12,844 bases of DNA from Candidatus Sabulitectum sp. GTDB taxonomy: Bacteria; Fermentibacterota; Fermentibacteria; Fermentibacterales; JCC-6. Under the pieces are notes generated by a model. It was not told where the DNA came from. It searched no databases and saw only the letters and a list, made by a program, of their open reading frames with translations. Of this stretch, positions 7,520 through 12,844 are shown one piece after another. Both the position numbers and the translations under genes were made by a program. How positions within the stretch are numbered: the stretch's first letter is position 1; each line of letters begins with the position of its first letter. The stretch lies in assembly GCA_029934845.1 (NCBI GenBank), contig JAOZLN010000003.1:11901-24744 (forward strand), read 5' to 3'.

Positions 7520-8441
7520 GATCATAGGCGATTTCATTCTGGATGACGGGCCTGTTCTTGTAACAGGTGCAGCTGGTTTTGTGGGCTCTCGGCTCATGAA
7601 GCTCTTTCATCTGAGTGAAGGGGATATTGCGGCAGATATCAATACTGACTTTCCGGTACCCTCCGGAGTAAGAAGAATAGCCTGGAAACTTCCAAGCCCG
7701 CCTTCCGGCTCTCTGGGGAAGGTACGGTATGTTGTTCATCTGGCAGGGCTCAGCTCTGTTGCTCATTCCCATACCAGTAAAGAAAAGGTAATGAGTATTA
7801 ATTATGAGGGAACCGGAAGCATTTTGAACTGGATCAGAGAGAATGCCCCGAATGCGCTGCTGCTTTTTGCCAGTTCAGCAGAGGTTTACAAACCTTCCGT
7901 GAGCGTACTGGATGAGCTGTCTCCGCTTGGTCCCGGAAGCCCCTACGGTGAAAGCAAACTCGAAGCAGAGAAACTAATAATCGACTCCGGAGTACAAAGT
8001 GTGATCGCTCGCTCTTTCCCGCATTTCGGCCCGGGGCAGGAAGGACACTTTGTTCTGCCTTCCTTCTGCAGAAGGGTCATCCGTTCCGTTAAGTCCGGTG
8101 AAAAAGTGATCAGCACGGGAAACCTTAATGCAATACGAGACTATCTATACATTGATGATGTTGTTATGGCCTATGCCTCTCTTCTTGCAAACGGGCAACC
8201 AGGCGAGGTATACAATGTCTGTTCAGGCAACGGAAATTCTATCGGAGATCTTTTAGATCTTATAACGAGTATTCCCGGGGCGGGGCTTCGCACAATGATC
8301 GATCCACGGCTTCTTCGGCAGGAAGATCAGTTCTGCCAGATCGGCAGTTCGAAAAAACTAAGATCTCTTGGCTGGACCCCGGACGATTCACTGGAAAAAG
8401 GCCTCAGGCTGCTTTACAAATGGTGGGAGGAGAGACTGTGA
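7512..8441 (+). CDS. Extended SDR, GDP-4-keto-6-deoxymannose reductase (RMD)-like
   Basis: A 309-residue extended short-chain dehydrogenase. The cofactor motif GAAGFVG (19-25) and catalytic Ser122 (SSAEVY), Tyr145 and Lys149 (YGESK) are intact. The later motifs ARSFPHFGPGQEG (166-178), STGNLNAIRDYLYIDDVVMAY (201-221), GEVYNVCSGNG (231-241) and SLGWTP (285-290) fit the RMD/Tyb/GMD branch, whose members reduce GDP-4-keto-6-deoxy-D-mannose (for example to GDP-D-rhamnose). I infer that role with moderate confidence; other 4-keto reductases or epimerases of the branch remain possible. The GDP-mannose 4,6-dehydratase expected to supply the substrate is not in the window. The start is TTG, with overlap TTGAGTAG. 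The gene ends in GTGA, which overlaps the start of the propeller protein. Confidence 0.8.
   Translation: MSRIIGDFILDDGPVLVTGAAGFVGSRLMKLFHLSEGDIAADINTDFPVPSGVRRIAWKLPSPPSGSLGKVRYVVHLAGLSSVAHSHTSKEKVMSINYEGTGSILNWIRENAPNALLLFASSAEVYKPSVSVLDELSPLGPGSPYGESKLEAEKLIIDSGVQSVIARSFPHFGPGQEGHFVLPSFCRRVIRSVKSGEKVISTGNLNAIRDYLYIDDVVMAYASLLANGQPGEVYNVCSGNGNSIGDLLDLITSIPGAGLRTMIDPRLLRQEDQFCQIGSSKKLRSLGWTPDDSLEKGLRLLYKWWEERL
8425..8430 (+). promoter_or_regulatory. Shine-Dalgarno for the propeller protein
   Basis: GGGAGG at 8425-8430, in the last codons of the SDR gene, lies seven bases before a GTG at 8438. It decides in favour of GTG over the upstream ATG at 8420, which would put this site inside the coding sequence. 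Confidence 0.7.
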
Positions 8442-10591
8442 GCATATTTCTTATTATTACCGCCCTTTTCGGAAGAATTACCGAATGGGAACACTTCCCT
8501 CATTACGGCGGGGGCAATGGAATTATCACCAGGGGTGATGTTATTCTGGCTGCCACTTCAGGAGGTATCCTTTTTTCTCACTACTCGGAGACAGGGGAAG
8601 AACTTGTTCCGGACTCCGGTTGGACATTTCCCGGAAAGCTCTCCTACGACAGGGTTTCCCATGTAAACTATGATCAGTCAGGAAATTTGTGGGTATCAAT
8701 GAACGGTGGCGGAATAGATATGTTCACACAGGATGGACAGAAAACCCATTTTAACCAGATCGACGGTCTTCCCTTGAATCTGGGCATTAATCAAACTTTA
8801 GCGGATTCTGTTATTTATGCGGCCACCACCCAGGGCTTGTGCATCAGAGAATTCGGCTTCTTTGAAACATTCAATACGCTTTCTACCAGCGGCGGACTGC
8901 CATCAGATAATATCACCTGTCTTTCTTCTTCGGATTCTGGCCTCTATGTTGGTACCACAGCGGGCCTTGTTTTTCTCGCCAGATCCGCCGATCCCAGTGA
9001 GGAAAGTTCCTGGACTGCTCAAAACATCGATCCTGTATCGATCACAGCAATGGAGTGGCAGAATGATACCCTCTGGGCAGCCACAGCTGCAGGGCTGTTT
9101 TTAAAACCAGCTGATCAGCCATGGGAAAAGGAACTGCTCTTTCCAAGCGGAAATATTTCTTCCATAGCCTGGGGGCCGGGCGGGCTTGCAGTGGGTTGTA
9201 CAAACCAGAGTTTTATTCTTCACAACGGAGTATGGCAGGGTTATCACGCGAATCTACACGGGAATGCACTTGCAGGTCTTGTGTGGTACAACAACATATT
9301 GTGTGGAGTCCTGGCCAATACATATGCTGATAACAGGCTTTCAGGAGCCGGACTGGCAATTCTTCGTGACACTGGCTCCTGGAGAAGAACCTTTCCGGAA
9401 TTCGGCCCTGTATCCAATGATCTTAGAGATTGTACCATTCTTCCCGACGGCAGTATATGGGCTTCGAGCAACCGTGCAGGTGCTTCAGTACTGGCAAATG
9501 GGCAGTGGCAGTCTGTTACACAATTCATGACATATGCCACTCAGAGTTTTGCTATCTGTCAATCGGGAAGCGGAGTGTTTGTCTCTTCAGTGGGCTACGG
9601 CATTGACTGGCTGTCATGGCAGAATGGAACCATTGCCTCCACTATCCATTTTGACAGCAACGATGGTCTTCTTAATGACAGAGTATTCTGCGCTGAACAG
9701 GGAGATGAAAATACAGTGTGGTTCGGACACAGAACACTGTTCGAGACAGAAACCAGCGGAGTAAGCCGATTAACCTGGACTCCTGGTGATTCAATCGCCA
9801 TATCCTTTGTAAATATCACTGGTTCCTCCGGTTTGCCCAGCAAAGAAGTTAACGCCGTACTGCCAACCGGTGGAAGGTACTGCTGGGTTGGAACAGATGG
9901 CGGTCTTGCCTATGTGGATGGAGATCTTCGTGAGGTAAGAGAATCGTATACCTCTCTGGATGGTCTTCCCTCTTCCCTTGTCACTTCTCTGGCCATGGAC
10001 CGTTCCGGCGTTGTATATGCAGGCACAGCATCCGGCCTGGCATTTATCCGCAATGGAATAGTTACCGAGGTCGATCAGATCGATATGGGGGTTATTGCTC
10101 TTAAGTGTGATGATCTTGGAAGTGTATGGGTTTCCACCAGTCAGGGTCTTAAAAGATTTTTTAGAACATCAGGCGTAATTGAGGAATACACCACATTCAA
10201 CAGCCCATTGATCGAAGACAACATATATGCTTTCGCAGTAGACAGCGACAACGGCTATCTCTGGATGGCTACCGATCATGGTTTCTGGCAGGGAATGCTT
10301 GAATCCGGGCTTTCCGGTAATGGCTCAAGTGCTGTGGTTTATCCCGATCCATTTGTGCCGGGCAATGGCGATATACTTGGCATTGCGGGAATTTCCGATA
10401 CGCCTGCTGAAGTCAGTATCTATGATCTTAAAGGTTCTCTTGTATTCGAATACTTATCTACCGGTCGCGATGACATAGCCTGGGATGGTTTGAATATAAG
10501 CGGTGATCCAGCTGCATCAGGAATTTACTTCCTGCACATAGATCAGAGAGATTCAGAAGCAGGATTACTCAAATTTGCACTGGTAAGGTAA
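8438..10591 (+). CDS. Large propeller-repeat secreted-type protein with FlgD-Ig-like C-terminal domain
   Basis: A 717-residue protein. The GTG start, supported by GGGAGG at 8425-8430 and a GTGA overlap, gives a short hydrophobic N-terminus (SIFLIITALFG) that could be a minimal signal peptide, though without a basic leading region. The body is a run of propeller repeats of the two-component-regulator-propeller kind. Each pairs a GLP turn with an LW/VYxGTxxGL strand: DGLPLN near 109, GGLPSDNI near 152, DGLLNDRVF near 409, SGLPSKEV near 465 and DGLPSSLV near 508. Final blades carry VWVSTSQGLKRF and LWMATDHGFWQ. Residues about 632-717 form a FlgD-Ig/type-9-sorting-like domain with YPDPFVPG, VSIYDLKGSLV, WDGLN and AASGIYFLHI. 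No kinase or DNA-binding domain is present. It is flanked by SDR and rmlA and shares architecture with the gene at the left edge. It is probably an exported surface or adhesive protein; its ligand is unknown. Confidence 0.88.
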   Translation: MSIFLIITALFGRITEWEHFPHYGGGNGIITRGDVILAATSGGILFSHYSETGEELVPDSGWTFPGKLSYDRVSHVNYDQSGNLWVSMNGGGIDMFTQDGQKTHFNQIDGLPLNLGINQTLADSVIYAATTQGLCIREFGFFETFNTLSTSGGLPSDNITCLSSSDSGLYVGTTAGLVFLARSADPSEESSWTAQNIDPVSITAMEWQNDTLWAATAAGLFLKPADQPWEKELLFPSGNISSIAWGPGGLAVGCTNQSFILHNGVWQGYHANLHGNALAGLVWYNNILCGVLANTYADNRLSGAGLAILRDTGSWRRTFPEFGPVSNDLRDCTILPDGSIWASSNRAGASVLANGQWQSVTQFMTYATQSFAICQSGSGVFVSSVGYGIDWLSWQNGTIASTIHFDSNDGLLNDRVFCAEQGDENTVWFGHRTLFETETSGVSRLTWTPGDSIAISFVNITGSSGLPSKEVNAVLPTGGRYCWVGTDGGLAYVDGDLREVRESYTSLDGLPSSLVTSLAMDRSGVVYAGTASGLAFIRNGIVTEVDQIDMGVIALKCDDLGSVWVSTSQGLKRFFRTSGVIEEYTTFNSPLIEDNIYAFAVDSDNGYLWMATDHGFWQGMLESGLSGNGSSAVVYPDPFVPGNGDILGIAGISDTPAEVSIYDLKGSLVFEYLSTGRDDIAWDGLNISGDPAASGIYFLHIDQRDSEAGLLKFALVR

Positions 10592-10595
10592 GGAG
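10590..10595 (+). promoter_or_regulatory. Shine-Dalgarno for rmlA
   Basis: AAGGAG at 10590-10595 overlaps the propeller gene's TAA stop and sits six bases before the rmlA ATG. The ten-base gap at 10592-10601 is the largest non-coding interval in the window, too small for a visible promoter or terminator. Confidence 0.75.
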
Positions 10596-10601
10596 CTTAA
10601 T

Positions 10602-11330
10602 ATGAAAGGTGTAGTTCTTGCAGGAGGCCTTGGAACCAGATTAAGACCTCTCACAAGCATAACAAACAAGCATCTTCTTCCTGTTTATGACAGGCCCATG
10701 ATCTACTATCCGCTTCAGACTCTTGCTGATGCGGGAATTAAGGATGTCATGGTAGTTACCGGAGGAAACAGCGCAGGAAGCTTCATGCAACTTCTCGGAG
10801 ACGGAAAAGAATTTGGTTTCCGGAGCTTGAATTATGCGTATCAGACAGGCGAAGGAGGAATTGCACAGGCAATAGGTCTGGCCAGAGCATTTATCGGAGG
10901 AGAAAGTTTCGTAGTGATCCTGGGAGACAACATTCTGGAGAATTCCATTGCAAGCCATGTGGAATCTTTCAGACAGCAGAAGTCTGGCGCAAGAATTTTA
11001 TACAAGAGAGTAAAAGACCCGAGGGATTACGGTGTTGCCGAGATCGTCAACGACAAAGTAGTCTCAATTGTGGAAAAACCGGATAGCCCAGCAAGTGACT
11101 TTGCCGTTATTGGAGTGTATATGTATGACAATAAGGCATTTGACATTATAGATGAACTTAAGCCCTCCGGTAGAGGCGAGCTTGAGGTAACTGATCTTAA
11201 TAATGCCTATATTCACCGTGGCGAAATGCGGGCTGATGAGATAAGCGGATGGTGGTCAGACTGTGGAGCCAGCATAGAGAATCTTCTGGAAGCTAACAAT
11301 CGGGCAGCAGAGATACGGAAAGGAATCTGA
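10602..11330 (+). CDS. rmlA: Glucose-1-phosphate thymidylyltransferase, short form
   Basis: A 242-residue nucleotidyltransferase that makes dTDP-glucose from dTTP and glucose 1-phosphate, the first step to dTDP-6-deoxysugars. Seen: the nucleotide-binding GGLGTRLRPLT (8-18), KHLLPVYDRPMIYYPL (23-38), the metal-binding LGDN (107-110), the EKP motif (158-160), GVYMYD (171-176), RGELEVTDLN (191-200) and WWSDCGASIENLLEA (207-221). It is about 50 residues shorter than the usual RmlA of about 290, lacking the C-terminal helices that form the allosteric region in the long enzymes. Such short forms are known in archaea and some bacteria. The stop overlaps the rmlB start (TGATG). The immediately following rmlB makes the assignment to dTDP-sugar synthesis firm. 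Confidence 0.9.
   Translation: MKGVVLAGGLGTRLRPLTSITNKHLLPVYDRPMIYYPLQTLADAGIKDVMVVTGGNSAGSFMQLLGDGKEFGFRSLNYAYQTGEGGIAQAIGLARAFIGGESFVVILGDNILENSIASHVESFRQQKSGARILYKRVKDPRDYGVAEIVNDKVVSIVEKPDSPASDFAVIGVYMYDNKAFDIIDELKPSGRGELEVTDLNNAYIHRGEMRADEISGWWSDCGASIENLLEANNRAAEIRKGI
11320..11324 (+). promoter_or_regulatory. Shine-Dalgarno for rmlB
   Basis: AAGGA at 11320-11324, inside the end of rmlA, lies five bases before the rmlB ATG at 11330. Confidence 0.55.
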
Positions 11331-12358
11331 TGAATCTTCTTGTGACTGGAGGAGCAGGTTTTATCGGCACCAATTTCGTGAAGTACGTAATGAGTCACCG
11401 TCCGAACTGGTCAGTAACTGTACTTGACAAGCTTACCTATGCAGGCAGAAGAGAGAATCTGTCAGATTATGAAGGGTCGGAAAGATACAGATTCATCAAG
11501 GGTGATATCTGTGATCCTGTTGCGGTTCAAGGGGCCATGGAAGGCTGCAGCGCAGTGGTAAATTTCGCAGCAGAAACGCATGTTGACCGATCCATTGATG
11601 ACCCGGCCTCTTTTGTTAGAACAGATGTGGAAGGGGTAAGGGTTCTTCTTGAGGAATTCAAAAAAGACGATTCCAGAAGCGTCTTCCTGCAGATATCTAC
11701 AGATGAGGTATATGGAAGTGTTCAGAATGGAAGATCCAGCGAAGAAGATACTCTTGATCCAAGAAGCCCCTACTCCGCTTCAAAAGCCGGTGGAGAGCTT
11801 CTCGCCATGAGTTATTTCTCTACTTTCGGTGTGCCTGTTGTTATTACCCGTGCCTCTAACAACTACGGACCTCACCAGTACCCGGAGAAACTCGTTCCGC
11901 TGTTTATAACAAATGCCTTCGAAGGGGAAAAACTGCCACTGTACGGCGATGGCGGAAACATGAGAGACTGGTTGTTCGTTACCGATCACTGCAGCGCTCT
12001 TGTGGCAGCCATTGAAAAAGGCAGACCCGGTCGTATCTACAACATCGGCGACGGACAGGAGATGACCAACAAAGAGGTTACTTTTGCCATTCTTGAGGCT
12101 ACAGGCACTGACCCATCCCTGGTCAGATTCATAGAAGACCGACTGGGGCATGATCGCCGATACGCAGTAGACATCTCCCGTGCAAGGGAAGAACTGAACT
12201 GGAAACCGGATACAGATTTTCAAACAGGCATTGCTCTTACTGTAGACTGGTACCGTGATAATCCGCAGTGGTGGCAATCGATCAAATCCGGGGAATTCCG
12301 TGAGTATTACAAAAAAATGTATTCGACCAGACTTGAGAATTCAGAAAGGATTCAGTAA
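11330..12358 (+). CDS. rmlB: dTDP-glucose 4,6-dehydratase
   Basis: A 342-residue extended SDR that dehydrates dTDP-glucose to dTDP-4-keto-6-deoxyglucose in the cytoplasm. Family hallmarks are all present: GGAGFIG (7-13), DKLTYAGRRENL (33-44), HVDRSIDDP (84-92), the catalytic Thr124-Asp125-Glu126 in STDEVYGS, Tyr148 and Lys152 in YSASK, NNYGPHQYPEKLVPLFI (177-193), and RDWLFVTDHCSAL (212-224). Length and motifs are those of a complete enzyme. It begins at an ATG overlapping the rmlA stop by one base. RmlC and RmlD, which would complete dTDP-L-rhamnose, are not in the window; the next gene is a UDP-xylose synthase. They may lie beyond the right edge or elsewhere, or the keto-sugar may be turned into another deoxysugar. 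Confidence 0.94.
   Translation: MNLLVTGGAGFIGTNFVKYVMSHRPNWSVTVLDKLTYAGRRENLSDYEGSERYRFIKGDICDPVAVQGAMEGCSAVVNFAAETHVDRSIDDPASFVRTDVEGVRVLLEEFKKDDSRSVFLQISTDEVYGSVQNGRSSEEDTLDPRSPYSASKAGGELLAMSYFSTFGVPVVITRASNNYGPHQYPEKLVPLFITNAFEGEKLPLYGDGGNMRDWLFVTDHCSALVAAIEKGRPGRIYNIGDGQEMTNKEVTFAILEATGTDPSLVRFIEDRLGHDRRYAVDISRAREELNWKPDTDFQTGIALTVDWYRDNPQWWQSIKSGEFREYYKKMYSTRLENSERIQ
12345..12350 (+). promoter_or_regulatory. Shine-Dalgarno for the UDP-glucuronate decarboxylase gene
   Basis: AAAGGA at 12345-12350, in the last codons of rmlB, precedes the ATG at 12359 by eight bases. Confidence 0.55.
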
Positions 12359-12844
12359 ATGAGAATTCTTGTAACCGGAGGAGCAGGTTTTATTGGAAGT
12401 CATCTGTGCGACAGACTGCTTGAAAAAGAGCACTCTGTGATCGCTCTTGATAATCTTCTTACAGGAAGCACAGACAACATTGCACACCTGTCTGGAAGAA
12501 ACGACTTCAAGTTTATCAAACACGATGTAACAGAGTATATCTACATTCCGGGAAATATTGATTTCATCTTCCACCTTGCTTCACCTGCAAGCCCCATAGA
12601 TTATCTTATGTATCCAATTCAAACCCTCAAAGTAGGGGCTTTGGGAACCCATAAAGCCCTGGGTCTTGCAAAGGAAAAGAATGCAGGCCTTCTACTGGCA
12701 TCGACCAGTGAGGTTTATGGAGATCCACTGGTGCATCCTCAGCCGGAAAGCTACTGGGGGAATGTAAACCCAGTTGGCCCAAGGGGCGTTTACGATGAAG
12801 CAAAGAGATATGCAGAAGCACTGGTTTTCGCGTATCACAGAACA
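12359..12844 (+). CDS. uxs: UDP-glucuronate decarboxylase (UDP-xylose synthase), 3' end outside window
   Basis: The reading frame starts immediately after the rmlB stop (TAAATG) and stays open for 162 codons to the window end, about half of a typical enzyme of about 310 residues. The translation begins MRILVTGGAGFIGSHLCDRL and includes LDNLLTGSTDNI, FHLASPASPIDY, the LKVGALGTHKALGLAK segment, the STSEVYGDPLVHPQPE segment and YWGNVNPVGPRGVYDEAKR. These are the signature segments of UDP-xylose synthase, with the catalytic Ser/Thr (STSEVY) and Tyr-x-x-x-Lys (YDEAK) in place. The enzyme oxidises and decarboxylates UDP-glucuronate to UDP-xylose using bound NAD. The product would be a pentose donor for this locus. 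No UDP-glucose dehydrogenase, which makes its substrate, is visible here. The C-terminal half cannot be assessed. Confidence 0.9.
   Translation, partial: MRILVTGGAGFIGSHLCDRLLEKEHSVIALDNLLTGSTDNIAHLSGRNDFKFIKHDVTEYIYIPGNIDFIFHLASPASPIDYLMYPIQTLKVGALGTHKALGLAKEKNAGLLLASTSEVYGDPLVHPQPESYWGNVNPVGPRGVYDEAKRYAEALVFAYHRT

Noticed and set aside
8250..8264. AGATCT repeated across three T's inside the SDR gene
   Set aside because: Only six bases per half and inside coding sequence; no other copy in a regulatory position, so no support for a binding site.
8438..10591. Possible two-component sensor, because the repeats are of the regulator-propeller type
   Set aside because: No membrane helix followed by a histidine kinase, receiver or helix-turn-helix domain is present; the C-terminus is a FlgD-Ig-like domain, which fits export instead.
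11780..12277. Antisense open frame of 165 codons opposite rmlB
   Set aside because: It lies entirely opposite a complete RmlB with intact catalytic motifs, and its translation shows no recognisable domain; it is a shadow frame.
11348..12393. Identical 17-base string at 11348-11364 and 12377-12393
   Set aside because: It encodes the shared Rossmann GGAGFI motif at the start of rmlB and uxs. Common protein motif and codon choice explain it; it is not a mobile or regulatory repeat.

Overview
The window reads as one uninterrupted plus-strand gene train for surface-glycan and cell-envelope synthesis, probably from a Gram-negative bacterium. Every base but about eleven is coding. Adjacent genes overlap by 1 to 11 nt or are separated by 0 to 10 nt, and no promoter, terminator, RNA gene, mobile element or CRISPR array was seen. 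Base composition looks balanced and even from gene to gene, so nothing suggests recent insertion. Two large secreted-type beta-propeller proteins carry FlgD-like/type-9-like C-terminal domains, a combination common in the Bacteroidetes-Chlorobi-Fibrobacteres (FCB) group and relatives such as Fermentibacteria. That assignment is an inference from domain style only.

Layout: (1) 1-951, the 3' part of a propeller protein with a FlgD-Ig-like C-terminus. (2) 948-1925, a FemAB/GNAT-like acyl- or aminoacyltransferase. (3) 1927-3168, a polytopic GT-C-like membrane glycosyltransferase. (4) 3165-4244, a GT4-like GT-B glycosyltransferase. (5) 4244-5683, a Wzx-like flippase of about 14 helices. (6) 5673-6611, a GT2 glycosyltransferase with a C-terminal galactosyltransferase-like motif. 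(7) 6608-7519, MurB. (8) 7512-8441, an extended SDR resembling GDP-4-keto-6-deoxymannose reductase. (9) 8438-10591, a second, full-length propeller/FlgD-Ig-like protein. (10) 10602-11330, a short RmlA. (11) 11330-12358, RmlB. (12) 12359 to the window end, the first half of a UDP-glucuronate decarboxylase (UDP-xylose synthase).

How they fit together: the last three genes and the SDR make or modify nucleotide sugars of three kinds: dTDP-4-keto-6-deoxyglucose, a GDP-6-deoxyhexose and UDP-xylose. The two soluble glycosyltransferases would assemble a lipid-linked glycan on the cytoplasmic face. The flippase would move it across the inner membrane, where the GT-C protein could act on the periplasmic side. 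FemAB-like and MurB point to a peptidoglycan connection or to shared UDP-sugar metabolism. The two propeller proteins are translationally coupled to the glycan genes and are candidates for exported surface proteins that carry, anchor or are sorted together with the glycan. This last link is a hypothesis; the enzyme family assignments are much firmer.
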